Origin: CAZKAP01 sp964550895
GTDB lineage: Bacteria; Bacteroidota; Bacteroidia; Flavobacteriales; Flavobacteriaceae
Assembly (NCBI GenBank): GCA_964550895.1
Contig: CAZKAP010000001.1
Location: forward strand, 1 to 64,000
Length of the DNA: 64,000 nt
Reading direction: 5' to 3'
Below the pieces are notes generated by a model that saw only the letters and a program-made list of their open reading frames with translations, had not been told where the DNA came from and made no database searches. The translations under genes and the position numbers were made by a program. Positions 15,624-24,701 of this stretch are shown in pieces. Numbering within the stretch: position 1 is the first letter of the stretch; every line of letters starts with the position of its first letter.

Positions 15624-15977
15624 TCAATTCAGGATCACCGTATAGTCCACCTCTTCGGCCTTGATGATGTCGGGTTCCCTTTCCGTCTGAAAATCGAGTA
15701 ATTCACGGAGTTCTTCAACCTCGGCCTTATTCAGCATGATCGAAAAATTATCCAGCCCCGTGGAGATCGGAATTTTCCGCTTGAGGGTGCAATCGCTGTA
15801 GCGTTCCTCCCAATAAGCCGTATCCAGGGAGTCCAACTGATTCTTGAATCTCCAAAATTCATCTTCGTCCAGATCCATATAGAACTGTCCGAAGGTAAGC
15901 TGGTACAGCCGACATCCATTACAGTGCATGAGGTAGCCGTTTCGGGTCTGACCCAGGGGGGAGATATGCTGGCACAT
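15624..15977 (-). CDS. DUF6686-like conserved protein
   Basis: 117 residues. The N-terminus has Cys2 and a CNGC pair (MCQHISPLGQTRNGYLMHCN), suggesting metal binding, followed by LTFGQFYMDLDEDEFWRFKN and the KRKIPIST segment that I associate with DUF6686 of Bacteroidetes. There is no signal peptide. Function is unknown. It is a single gene, convergent with the four-cysteine protein across a shared terminator. The family name is from memory and should be treated as probable. Confidence 0.7.
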   Translation of the reverse strand: MCQHISPLGQTRNGYLMHCNGCRLYQLTFGQFYMDLDEDEFWRFKNQLDSLDTAYWEERYSDCTLKRKIPISTGLDNFSIMLNKAEVEELRELLDFQTEREPDIIKAEEVDYTVILN

Positions 15978-16042
15978 TCAAATTTTATTTAGATCGGATA
16001 AAAATAAACAATATTTCCAAACGCCCCAGCGTAGGACCGGTC

Positions 16043-16192
16043 TTACTTGCTGATTTCCGCGGAAAAGGGATACACCTTCGCGTCGGGGTAGAAATTTTGC
16101 CAGGCCCAGTCGTAGACCAGGGTGGACGGAAGCAGCCTACCGTATTCATCCTGGACCGACCCGGGCCGGGCGAATTCCAGATAGTCCAGCTC
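16043..16192 (-). pseudogene. C-terminal fragment of a lost gene
   Basis: A 49-codon frame ends with TAA at 16043-16045 and reads ELDYLEFARPGSVQDEYGRL and TLVYDWAWQNFYPDAKVYPF. It is cut off upstream by TAG, and the preceding coding-like FYFKEPANV lies in another frame, so a frameshift plus loss of the 5' part is likely. The Trp-Ala-x3-Phe-x-Pro-Asp pattern resembles the tail of DUF3179 proteins, but this is weak. No start codon or intact gene exists here. Confidence 0.5.
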
Positions 16193-16323
16193 CTACGTTT
16201 GCGGGCTCCTTGAAGTAAAAAGCAGGCTCACCCCTTGCATTTCGTCTAATAATCCTGCCAATCGACTCAATTATCCAATAAACGACTCTTTTGTCATTAT
16301 TTTTATTCCATATATCGATAAAC

Positions 16324-16776
16324 GTGTTTAATAAAGCCTGCAAATACGCCATAAGGGCGGCCCTTTACCTGAGCATACACAGCGATTCCAGCGAGAAGAT
16401 CGGTGTTCAGGCACTGGCGGACGAGCTCGAAGTGCCCCAGGCATATCTGGCCCAGATCCTCCGCCAGCTGACCACAGAAGGCATCGTTTCCTCGGCCAAA
16501 GGCCCCGGTGGCGGGTTCTACCTGAGTGCGGAGAACCGAAGGCGGAGCCTGTGGGATGTGATCCGATGCATAGACAAGGACTATCCCGAAGACGAATGCA
16601 TGTTGGGACTGGCGCGGTGCAACAATCGCAACCCCTGCCCCATCCACCACATCGCCGAGCCTTTCCGCAGGCAACTGCTGTCCGATTTTCGCACCAAGTC
16701 ACTCGACAGGCTGAGCACGGAAATCATCAAGCACGGGACCGTGGTTTCGCTCCGGGGAATTGAGCTGAAATCCTGA
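16324..16776 (+). CDS. Rrf2-family regulator with Fe-S-type cysteines
   Basis: 150 residues from a GTG at 16324, chosen because Rrf2 proteins begin with an MFxKACxYAIRA-type helix; an in-frame TTG at 16291 would add 11 odd residues. The winged helix is clear (GVQALADELEVPQAYLAQIL, then the KGPGGGFYL wing). Cys92-x6-Cys99-x5-Cys105 match the cluster-binding loop of IscR/NsrR, so an iron-sulfur cofactor sensing iron, oxygen or NO is likely. The target is unknown; the large PKD gene starts 172 bases downstream. A palindrome lies just after it. Confidence 0.88.
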   Translation: MFNKACKYAIRAALYLSIHSDSSEKIGVQALADELEVPQAYLAQILRQLTTEGIVSSAKGPGGGFYLSAENRRRSLWDVIRCIDKDYPEDECMLGLARCNNRNPCPIHHIAEPFRRQLLSDFRTKSLDRLSTEIIKHGTVVSLRGIELKS

Positions 16777-16788
16777 AGAATTCTAATG

Positions 16789-16806
16789 AACTGACATATA
16801 TCAGTT
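16789..16806. promoter_or_regulatory. palindrome downstream of the Rrf2 gene
   Basis: AACTGA, six bases, TCAGTT: an 18-base inverted repeat between the Rrf2 regulator and the PKD-protein gene. There is no T-run, so it is more operator-like than terminator-like. Its use by Rrf2 is a guess. Confidence 0.3.
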
Positions 16807-16948
16807 TATGCGAGAAAGAAATGATGTTTTTTTGACGGGTAATGCAGTCCGTGTACAGCGGCTCAGAGAAAATCCTAACCGCCTTAGGGCTCAGATACAA
16901 TAAAAAGAGAAAATCGGGGGTTAGAGCTCCCGGAAACAGACCTGACCA

Positions 16949-19900
16949 ATGAACAAACTTTACTTGCCCCACCAAGTCTGGTTATTGGGTGTGCTGGTAG
17001 TCGTACTCACCACCTTTCCCTTCAACCTGAACGCCCAGGTAGAATTCGGCCAGAGTGACCTGAACTTCAATGGCCTCGGAAACGTCTCCCCGGGAGTCAC
17101 CTCGGTCATGTTCGGTCCGGACGGCCGGCTGTATGTACAGGAGTACCCCGGACTGATCAAAGTACTGACCATCGAACGGCAGGGCAGCGACAATTACGTG
17201 GTTACGGATATTGAAGTCCTCGATGCCGTGCAGTCGATCGTAAACCACGACGACGACGGCACGGAAAATCCTTCACAAACCAAACGGGAATGCACTGGCA
17301 TTACGGTCGCGGGTACCGCAGAGAATCCTGTTATCTATGCCACATCCAGCGATTTCCGGATTGGCGCGGGCTCCGGTGGCGGGAAAGGGGACCTCGACCT
17401 GGACACCAATTCGGGTATCATCACCCGCATCAGCTGGAACGGAAGCAGCTGGGACTCCGTGGATCTGGTCAGGGGCCTGCCGCGGTCGGAAGAGAACCAC
17501 GCCACCAACGGCCTGGAATTTGTCACCATAGGAGGCACCGATTACCTGCTCGTAGCACAGGGAGGCCACACCAATGGCGGGAGTCCATCCACAAACTTCG
17601 TCTTCATTTGCGAATATGCCCTGTCCGGGGCCGTGCTCTCGATCAATCTGGATATGCTGGACGGCATGGGCATCAAGACCGACGGTAACGGCCGGAAATA
17701 TATCTATGACCTCCCCACCCTGGACGACCCTACCCGGGCCAATGCCAATGGAATCGAGGATCCGGACAACCCGGCTTATGACGGAATCGACGTGAATGAC
17801 CCTTTTGGAGGTAACGACGGCCTGAACATGGCCAAACTCGTACCCGGAGGGCCCGTGCAAATTTATTCACCGGGCTATCGAAACGCTTACGACCTCGTCG
17901 TAACGGAAAGTGGTGCCCTGTATGTGACCGACAACGGTGCCAACATCAGCTGGGGTGGACTACCCGATCAGGAAGGCACCGCGAACGTGACCAACAATTA
18001 CGATTCTGCGGAACTGGGCAGCGTAAACGCCACACCCGACGGGGAAAAAGTCAATAACGAGGATCATCTTCAGCTCGTGACCACCGATATACAAACCTAT
18101 GTACCGGGGAGCTATTACGGGGGACACCCCAACCCGGTACGGGCCAATCCCTCGGGGGCGGGACTGTTTACGGCTCCTCAGTCCTACAGTACTGCCGGCG
18201 CGGTATTCCGAACCCAGAACTACGATCCCGACGGGTCCTCAACCGGTTCCACTGCGGATCCCGGACAGGGGCTGCCCGCGGACTGGCCACCGGTACCGGG
18301 AGCCAATCCCATCGAAGGCGACTGGAGGGGTCCGGGCTTTCCCAATCCGGACGGACCGGATGACAACCTGATCACCATTTGGGGAACGAACACCAACGGT
18401 ATAGACGAATACACGGCCTCCAATTTCGGGGGGGCCATGAAGGGGGACCTGATCGCCGGACACAACAGCGGTATTCTTCGCAGAGTGCAACTCAAGGCCG
18501 ACGGTACCCTGCAGTCCCTGATATCGAATTTCCAATCTAATATCGGTGGTAATGCCCTGGGGGTTACCTGCAACAGCGACGAAGACGCCTTCCCCGGTAC
18601 GATTTGGATCGGAACGCTCAATGGAAAGATCGTGGTATTCGAACCGAACGACTACGGCACCTGCCTGAGTCCGGAAGATCCCGAATACGATGCCCTGGCC
18701 GATTACGACGAGGACGGGTATACCAATCAGGACGAGGCAGACAACGGAACGGATCCCTGCAGCGGTTCCTCCCAGCCGTCCGACTTCGACAAAGCCGCGG
18801 GCGGGACTCTAGTCTCCGACCTCAACGACACCGACGACGATGCTGACGGCATCCCCGATGCCGACGACCCCTTCCAGTTGGGTAATCCTACGGAGGCCGG
18901 CAGTGACGCTTTTGCCATACCGGTATTCAACAACTTCTTTACCAACCCGGCACTGGGCGGGATCTATCAGATCGGATTCACCGGCCTGATGAATAACGGA
19001 GCCCCCAACCCGAACTGGCAGGACTGGGTGGACCAGACCGGCCTTGGTCCCAATCCCGATGACACTATCGACGGAACCTTCGGCCTGTTAACGTTGCAAA
19101 TGACATCCGGCACCGCCCTGGGATCTTCCAATGACCAGGACAAAGGTTACCAGTTTGGGATTCAGGTGGATCAGACCCAGGAAACCTTTACCATATCCGG
19201 AAGGCTCATGAACCTGGATGGACCGGACAGACTCTACGAGTCGGGTTCCGCGGCGACGGGCGGCGAACTCGGTTTCTTTATCGGTGACGGAACGCAGAGC
19301 AACTACATCAAATTTGTGGCGACTGCCACGGGCCTGAGTGCCCTGCAGGAAATCAATGATGTTCCCCAGGCGCCTGTGGAGCTGTCCATACCGGAGGCGA
19401 ACCGCCCCTCTGTGGATATCGTATTCTATTTCCTCGTGGATCCGGCCAGCGGCCAGATCGACCTGGAATACAGCCTGGACGGTGGAGACCCCATCGAATT
19501 GGGCAGCATACAGGCGGAAGGGAGTATACTGGAGGCACTACAGCAGTCGGCCTCCGACCTGGCGGTTGGTATCACCGGTAGTTCGAATACCGACGGCGTA
19601 GAGTTGGAAGGCACCTGGGACTACCTTAACGTCAGCCCCGACGCCGATTCCTTCAGTCTGCGCATCAATGCCGGGGGACCCCAGGCCATCTACAATGGGC
19701 AGTTGTTCGATGCAGACCAGTACTATCTGGGCGGTTATCAGTTTGTGAACTCCAACGCCCTCTTGCACGAGATGTTCCAGGCCGAAAGAACCAGCACTAC
19801 GCCTCCTGAGTTCGATTACAACATTCCCATACCCGACGGAACCTATACCGTGAACCTGTACTTCGCGGAAATCTACTGGGGAGCTAACGGAGGCAGTCCG

Positions 19901-21718
19901 ACCGGCAGCCCGGGGGACCGGGTATTCGACGTCTTACTCGAAGGTCAGGTGGTCCTGGACGATTTCGATATGATCGCTGATTCAGGTCCGGAAACGGAAA
20001 TCGTCAAATCCTTCGAAGTGACCGTCAGCGACGGCGAGATCAACCTAAGCTTCTCGGCTCTGCCCGAGACGGGCGGGGTGAATCAGCCGAAGGTGTCCGC
20101 CATAGAAATTATCGGCATCCCTCAGAACGATCCGCCCGTGGCCGTAGCCTCCGCCGATCCCCTGAGCGGACGCGCCCCGCTGGAGGTGGCATTCACCGGT
20201 GTCAATTCCACTGACGATACTGCCGTAACGGGGTACAATTGGGACTTCCAGGACGGAAACAGCTCGACGGAACCCAATCCCGTGCACACCTTCACCTCAG
20301 CAGGGACCTACGAGGTCGAACTGACCGTGGAGGACGGTGAAGGCCTGACCGATACCACTACCCTGAGCATACAGGTCGATCCGCCCAATGAGGCTCCTAT
20401 AGCCGTCGTGAGTGCCGATCCGACAACAGGAATCGCCCCGCTAGAAGTAGCATTTACGGGTAGCTCATCGACTGACGACGTGGCTATAACTTCCTTTAGC
20501 TGGGACTTCAAGGACGGCGCTGTTTCCTCCGAGGCAGATCCCACCCATACCTTTACCACCCCCGGTACTTTTGAGGTCAGCCTGACCGTGGAGGACGAAG
20601 AGGGACTCACCGACACGGCAACGATAACTGTAGAGGTGGCCGAACCGCCCAATGAAGCACCGGTCGCCTCGGCCAGCGCCTCCCCGACGATGGGACAGGC
20701 CCCGCTGCTGGTTTATTTCACCGGGAGCGGCTCCACCGATGACGAGGGAATTACTTCCTACATGTGGGATTTTAAAGACGGGTTCACCTCTGCCGTACCC
20801 GACCCGGCACATACCTTTACGACGGCAGGGACCTACGAGGTAGAACTCACCGTTTGGGACGAGGAAGGCCTGACCGACACGGCCCTGGTAAGCATAACGG
20901 TCGATCCCCCGCCCAACGAGGCCCCCGTGGCCGTGGTCTCGGCGACCCCTGTCAGTGGTAATGCGCCACTTCGTGTTCGGTTCAGCGGCGACGGATCCTA
21001 CGATGATAGCGCCATCACGGTCTATACGTGGTCTCTCGGAGACGGTACCGTTTCCAACGAGATCAATCCCCAGCACGTCTATACCCAGGCCGGGGTATAC
21101 GGTGTAACCCTCATGGTGCAGGATGCCGAGGGCCTCACCGATACCGCCTCACTGACCATCACCGTCGACCCGCCTATTAACGAGCGACCCACGGCAGTGG
21201 CCAGTGCGGATATCACCCGGGGAGAGGCCCCGCTGGAGGTGAGTTTTAACGGCAGTTCTTCCACGGACGACGTGGGTGTAGCCTCTTACCTCTGGGACTT
21301 TAAGGACGGCACGACCTCCACGGAGGCCAATCCGGTCCACACCTTCTCGGCATCCAACCTGTACCGGGTGGAACTAACGGTCAGGGATGCAGGCGGACTT
21401 ACGGATACCACAGAACTGCTGATCACCGTGCTGGAGGCGTATGAAGGCAACGAAATCGAGGCTGTACTCCTGCTGAATCCGGTTCGGGAAATGGCACAGG
21501 TCCGACTGATCGATCACAGCCCGGGCAGGCGTTCAGTGGTCTCGGTGTACGTGCACGATATCGGAGGGCGCATAGTGGCCCACTTCAGCCCGGCTGAGAT
21601 TTACGCCCACGGATTGTACAACATCCCGGTATCCGACCTGAGCAACGACTTGTATTTCATTGGTTTCCAGATGAGTGATGGAGATCCCATCGTTCTTAAA
21701 ACCGTAGTGAACCACTGA
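16949..21718 (+). CDS. giant secreted propeller-malectin-PKD protein
   Basis: 1589 residues. Domain order: signal peptide (1-29, ends NLNAQ). A beta-propeller of the glucose/sorbosone dehydrogenase type (about 30-560; GPDGRLYVQEYPGLIKVL, GYRNAYDLVVTESGALYVTD). Calcium-binding thrombospondin type 3-like acidic repeats (575-640, DYDEDGYTNQDEAD, DTDDDADGIPDADD). A lectin-like beta region (640-895). A malectin domain (about 899-1050, LRINAGG, PDGTYTVNLYFAE, GDRVFDV). Five PKD domains (1060-1494, each ending in AGTYEVELTV-like strands). A C-terminal beta domain of about 90 residues resembling a type IX secretion sorting signal. It is therefore likely carried across the outer membrane and held at the surface. 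The propeller may oxidise or bind sugars. The diheme cytochrome gene follows after 36 bases and is a plausible electron acceptor. Confidence 0.88.
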   Translation: MNKLYLPHQVWLLGVLVVVLTTFPFNLNAQVEFGQSDLNFNGLGNVSPGVTSVMFGPDGRLYVQEYPGLIKVLTIERQGSDNYVVTDIEVLDAVQSIVNHDDDGTENPSQTKRECTGITVAGTAENPVIYATSSDFRIGAGSGGGKGDLDLDTNSGIITRISWNGSSWDSVDLVRGLPRSEENHATNGLEFVTIGGTDYLLVAQGGHTNGGSPSTNFVFICEYALSGAVLSINLDMLDGMGIKTDGNGRKYIYDLPTLDDPTRANANGIEDPDNPAYDGIDVNDPFGGNDGLNMAKLVPGGPVQIYSPGYRNAYDLVVTESGALYVTDNGANISWGGLPDQEGTANVTNNYDSAELGSVNATPDGEKVNNEDHLQLVTTDIQTYVPGSYYGGHPNPVRANPSGAGLFTAPQSYSTAGAVFRTQNYDPDGSSTGSTADPGQGLPADWPPVPGANPIEGDWRGPGFPNPDGPDDNLITIWGTNTNGIDEYTASNFGGAMKGDLIAGHNSGILRRVQLKADGTLQSLISNFQSNIGGNALGVTCNSDEDAFPGTIWIGTLNGKIVVFEPNDYGTCLSPEDPEYDALADYDEDGYTNQDEADNGTDPCSGSSQPSDFDKAAGGTLVSDLNDTDDDADGIPDADDPFQLGNPTEAGSDAFAIPVFNNFFTNPALGGIYQIGFTGLMNNGAPNPNWQDWVDQTGLGPNPDDTIDGTFGLLTLQMTSGTALGSSNDQDKGYQFGIQVDQTQETFTISGRLMNLDGPDRLYESGSAATGGELGFFIGDGTQSNYIKFVATATGLSALQEINDVPQAPVELSIPEANRPSVDIVFYFLVDPASGQIDLEYSLDGGDPIELGSIQAEGSILEALQQSASDLAVGITGSSNTDGVELEGTWDYLNVSPDADSFSLRINAGGPQAIYNGQLFDADQYYLGGYQFVNSNALLHEMFQAERTSTTPPEFDYNIPIPDGTYTVNLYFAEIYWGANGGSPTGSPGDRVFDVLLEGQVVLDDFDMIADSGPETEIVKSFEVTVSDGEINLSFSALPETGGVNQPKVSAIEIIGIPQNDPPVAVASADPLSGRAPLEVAFTGVNSTDDTAVTGYNWDFQDGNSSTEPNPVHTFTSAGTYEVELTVEDGEGLTDTTTLSIQVDPPNEAPIAVVSADPTTGIAPLEVAFTGSSSTDDVAITSFSWDFKDGAVSSEADPTHTFTTPGTFEVSLTVEDEEGLTDTATITVEVAEPPNEAPVASASASPTMGQAPLLVYFTGSGSTDDEGITSYMWDFKDGFTSAVPDPAHTFTTAGTYEVELTVWDEEGLTDTALVSITVDPPPNEAPVAVVSATPVSGNAPLRVRFSGDGSYDDSAITVYTWSLGDGTVSNEINPQHVYTQAGVYGVTLMVQDAEGLTDTASLTITVDPPINERPTAVASADITRGEAPLEVSFNGSSSTDDVGVASYLWDFKDGTTSTEANPVHTFSASNLYRVELTVRDAGGLTDTTELLITVLEAYEGNEIEAVLLLNPVREMAQVRLIDHSPGRRSVVSVYVHDIGGRIVAHFSPAEIYAHGLYNIPVSDLSNDLYFIGFQMSDGDPIVLKTVVNH
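20126..21433 (+). repeat. five tandem PKD-domain repeats
   Basis: Five coding repeats with a period of about 260 bases begin near 20126, 20386, 20650, 20917 and 21178. Each starts with a PPNEAPVA-like linker and ends with GLTDTA-like residues. They encode the spacer stalk of the PKD protein. Confidence 0.85.
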
Positions 21719-21754
21719 TAAAGGAAAGCACAGACCCCAACACAGTATACCGCT

Positions 21755-23407
21755 ATGAAGATATCTACCTCAATAATTAAACGGTTCGGACAGGCATCCC
21801 TGTTGGTATGGGGAATCCTGATACTGCTGGCCTCCTGCACAGAAGATCGCGGACTCCTCACGGTTGAATACGACCTCGATACCGACGGGGATGGGATACT
21901 GGACCCGCTCGAAGCAGACGCCGGTACGGATCACCGCAATCCATGCGATCCCCTGCAGTCTCCGAATTACGAGGGATACGATCCCGAAAATCTCTTATGG
22001 TCCTCTTCCGATTGCGATCAGGACGGCGTTTCCAACGGAGACGAGGTCTCGCTCGACACCAACCCCTACCTGAACGAGGGGGAGGATACCGACGGGGATG
22101 GGACACCGGATGGGCTGGAAATCCTCAACGGAACGGATAAATACAATCCCTGTGATCCCTACCACGGACCGGGTTATACGGATTACGATCCGGACAACGA
22201 ACTCTGGACTCAGGGCGACTGCGATCAGGACGGGGTAAGCAACGGAGACGAACGCATAGACGGAACGGATCCCTACTTCGACGATTATGACGGCATCGAT
22301 ACCGACGGGGATGGTATTGAAGATGAGCTTGAATTTCAGCAAGGCACCGATCCCGAAGATCCCTGCGATCCCGCACAACTTGCGGGTTACCAGGGTTATG
22401 ATGCGAGCAATGCCATCTGGGCTGCGGCCGACTGCGATCAGGACGGCATTTTCAACGGAGACGAGGTCGCCGGCAGCACCGATCCCTACAAGGATAACCG
22501 GGTCTATCCGGTTGCGGAATTCCTTCCGACGCTTTCCGAACTCCAGCTTTTCGAGGGTATCCTTTCGGAATTGAACATTCCGTCAACGGTAGTGGAATAC
22601 TCGGTTCGAACTCCCTTGTTTACCGATTACGCACAGAAGGTCAGGAGCCTATCCATACCCGAAGGAGCCAGCGCCCTCTTTGCCGGTGATGGACTGCTCA
22701 CGTTGCCGGATAACACCATACTCACCGAGACCAGTTTCTACTACGACGACGAGCGCAATCCGGAAGGCGGCAGGCGTATACTGGAGACCCGTGTGCTGAT
22801 CAAGCAGTCCGGCTCCTGGAACATCGGCAAGTACATCTGGAACGAGCAACAGACCGAGGCGTTCCTGGACGAAAATGCCCAGAACATACCCATTACCTGG
22901 ATCGATGCCTCGGGTGAACAACAAAGCGTGAACTACCGCGTACCGCCTGATGTGATCTGCGCCCAGTGCCACAACAATTACGGTAATATGCAGCCTCTGG
23001 GGATTAAGGCGAGTCAGTTGAACTTCCCGTATAACGGCCACAACCAATTGGATCGACTGGGAGAACTGGGTCTGCTTATCGGAGCACCTCCTTCGGGCCA
23101 GATTGGGGTCTTCCCGGACTGGAGCGATGATTCTGCCACACTTAACGATCGCGCCCGGGCCTACCTGGATGTGAATTGTGCACATTGTCACCAGCCCGGA
23201 GGCTCGTACAACACCACCTATGGCAACGAATTCGACCTGAGGTTCGAGACATCATTCACCCAGAGCCATATCGAGGAATTCAAGGTAGAGATTCAGAATC
23301 GCATGAACTCCACCATTCCCAGTTACTTCATGCCCTACCTGGGGACCACGGTTCTCGACGAGGAAGGCGTAGACCTGGTGAATCAGTACATCAGCACGCT
23401 CGAATAG
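21755..23407 (+). CDS. diheme cytochrome c lipoprotein with thrombospondin type 3 repeats
   Basis: 550 residues. A lipoprotein signal ends in LLASC (Cys28). Residues 42-250 are three long repeats of about 70 residues, each with DTDGDG calcium loops, an NPCDP or DPCDP cysteine and a DCDQDG cysteine, which probably pair. From about 260 the protein matches the SO2930-type diheme cytochrome family (TPLFTDYAQKVRSL, then CAQCH at 402-406 and CAHCH at 475-479), so two c-type haems are expected. It starts 36 bases after the PKD protein gene and is likely co-transcribed. A role as electron acceptor for the propeller protein at the cell surface is inferred. A terminator follows. Confidence 0.88.
   Translation: MKISTSIIKRFGQASLLVWGILILLASCTEDRGLLTVEYDLDTDGDGILDPLEADAGTDHRNPCDPLQSPNYEGYDPENLLWSSSDCDQDGVSNGDEVSLDTNPYLNEGEDTDGDGTPDGLEILNGTDKYNPCDPYHGPGYTDYDPDNELWTQGDCDQDGVSNGDERIDGTDPYFDDYDGIDTDGDGIEDELEFQQGTDPEDPCDPAQLAGYQGYDASNAIWAAADCDQDGIFNGDEVAGSTDPYKDNRVYPVAEFLPTLSELQLFEGILSELNIPSTVVEYSVRTPLFTDYAQKVRSLSIPEGASALFAGDGLLTLPDNTILTETSFYYDDERNPEGGRRILETRVLIKQSGSWNIGKYIWNEQQTEAFLDENAQNIPITWIDASGEQQSVNYRVPPDVICAQCHNNYGNMQPLGIKASQLNFPYNGHNQLDRLGELGLLIGAPPSGQIGVFPDWSDDSATLNDRARAYLDVNCAHCHQPGGSYNTTYGNEFDLRFETSFTQSHIEEFKVEIQNRMNSTIPSYFMPYLGTTVLDEEGVDLVNQYISTLE
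21878..22500 (+). repeat. three calcium-loop repeats of about 210 bases
   Basis: Repeat units start at 21878, 22085 and 22298, each opening with codons for DTDGDG. They carry two cysteines per unit and closely matching DNA in the DCDQDG-x-NGDE part. They form the N-terminal half of the mature diheme cytochrome. Confidence 0.8.
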
Positions 23408-23435
23408 TAGTACACTGGCCGGCTTCTTATCCTTT

Positions 23436-23466
23436 GGAGCATCGCAGTTTTTGGGATGCTCCTTTT
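23436..23466 (+). terminator. terminator after the diheme cytochrome gene
   Basis: An 8-bp stem (GGAGCATC at 23436-23443 with GATGCTCC at 23455-23462) followed by TTTT, 29 bases past the stop codon. Confidence 0.65.
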
Positions 23467-23683
23467 AACCTGACCCATCGGTAATCCCGGACTTGTCCGC
23501 AGCGGAAGGTGTTCCGATTGGCTGAAGTCAAGGATACATTCGCGCAGTAGCTTTGAGGATTTACAATAGTAATAAGAATACGTTAAGTAGCTTGTTTTAA
23601 CATGATTTGTAGGAAATACTCATTAGCTTGCGTTCCACCGGTAGTATCCCGCCTCACTGAATCTCATTTACGACCCTCATCTC

Positions 23684-24187
23684 ATGAAAACTAGAAATTT
23701 ATTGCTGGTCATTTGTGTCGTTTCCCTGGCGCTAATCGGCATGAGCTGTGAGAGTGAAACCCGGAGTGGCGTCAACCCAGACAGGATCGCACTGGAATCC
23801 GAACAGGGCTTTAAAATTGGGAACTCAGAAAGCGACCTGAAAAGCCGGCTAAAGATCCATCCCGAGGCCCGTATTGTGAAGGTTGACTTTTTAGAGAGCA
23901 GTAAAGTACAAGCCGCCATAGTTTGGTTTTCTGAAAAGGATTCCGATCGGGTCCGGAATCTGGCCGTGGCCACCGGGGCAATTAGTTATGAGGCTTCAGA
24001 ACTCCGCTTCAGCGGCTCCAGGCCCCAGTGCCAATCGGCCTCGGGAGGAGGCAATTGGGAGATCCATTGCACCGATTGCGATGAGTGTATCGTTTCGGGA
24101 ATCATCGATCCTGATGGTGCCCTTCACTTTCAGTGCTCAAGGTCTTGCTGCAAACTGGTTATCACCGAAATCACAACAGAGGAGTAA
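23684..24187 (+). CDS. lipoprotein with a cysteine-rich tail, unknown function
   Basis: 167 residues. The signal LALIGMSC ends at Cys22. A middle part with LKSRLKIHPEARIVKVDFLE and AAIVWFSEKDSDRVRNLAVA looks like an alpha/beta domain. The last 60 residues hold seven cysteines (CQSASGGGNWEIHCTDCDEC, then FQCSRSCCKLV), including a CxxCxxC group that could bind metal or form disulfides. I recognise no family. It is a single gene with its own terminator at 24216-24245. Coding character and lipobox make it a solid gene. Confidence 0.7.
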   Translation: MKTRNLLLVICVVSLALIGMSCESETRSGVNPDRIALESEQGFKIGNSESDLKSRLKIHPEARIVKVDFLESSKVQAAIVWFSEKDSDRVRNLAVATGAISYEASELRFSGSRPQCQSASGGGNWEIHCTDCDECIVSGIIDPDGALHFQCSRSCCKLVITEITTEE

Positions 24188-24215
24188 GGGCCGGAGTCCC
24201 GGCCGGACAGAAAAC

Positions 24216-24245
24216 AAAGAGCCCCGGTTGCATCCGGGGCTCTTT
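24216..24245. terminator. terminator shared by convergent genes
   Basis: A 12-bp perfect stem (AAAGAGCCCCGG, loop TTGCAT, complement). The TTT at the end of each arm serves both the rightward lipoprotein gene and the leftward cytochrome operon. Confidence 0.8.
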
Positions 24246-24269
24246 CGTGGTTTAGGTTGTTGATAGTAA

Positions 24270-24677
24270 TCAGAATCGCTTGAGGTAGTTAACCAAAAGC
24301 CAGCGGTCTTCTTCGTATTCGATCACCGGTTCGAAACCGGGCATCACACCCCGTCCCTTGATGAGTTTGTAATACACGCTTCCATCCGGCTGATCCTTAA
24401 ACGCAGTCGAAGTGAAGTCGCCCACGGGAATATCGATCAGGCCTGAATTGGGGCCGTCTCCCTTGCCTGTTTTACCGTGACACACGGCACAATACTGCGA
24501 ATACAGTTCGAGGGCGATCTGATCGTCATCGGAGTCTCCGGCATAGGGGTTCTTCATTTTCTGGTACTTCTCGGGGACCTCCCAGGGGTCCTGCAGAGCT
24601 GAGGGCTGTCCGGTCTGATACGAATATCCGAGGACACCCAGCAGCAGCACGAATACGGAAATGTGTCTGTTTTTCAT
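24270..24677 (-). CDS. monoheme cytochrome c
   Basis: 135 residues with an N-terminal signal or anchor (MKNRHISVFVLLLGVLGYSY). The haem site is CAVCHGKTGKGDGPNSG near residue 63, and the distal methionine is probably in GRGVMPGFEP; it ends WLLVNYLKRF, the usual last helix. It is a class I cytochrome exported to the periplasm. It is the last gene of a three-gene unit (cytochrome c, DUF5777 barrel, this gene), starting 24 bases after the barrel gene. It probably carries electrons to or from the outer-membrane partner. Confidence 0.88.
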   Translation of the reverse strand: MKNRHISVFVLLLGVLGYSYQTGQPSALQDPWEVPEKYQKMKNPYAGDSDDDQIALELYSQYCAVCHGKTGKGDGPNSGLIDIPVGDFTSTAFKDQPDGSVYYKLIKGRGVMPGFEPVIEYEEDRWLLVNYLKRF

Positions 24678-24701
24678 CTCTATGGCTTAGGGGTGTTTCT
24701 A

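Noticed and set aside
20126..21433. Regular repeats considered as a CRISPR-like or non-coding repeat array
   Set aside because: The period of about 260 bases and the translation show PKD protein domains; there are no short identical repeats with unique spacers.
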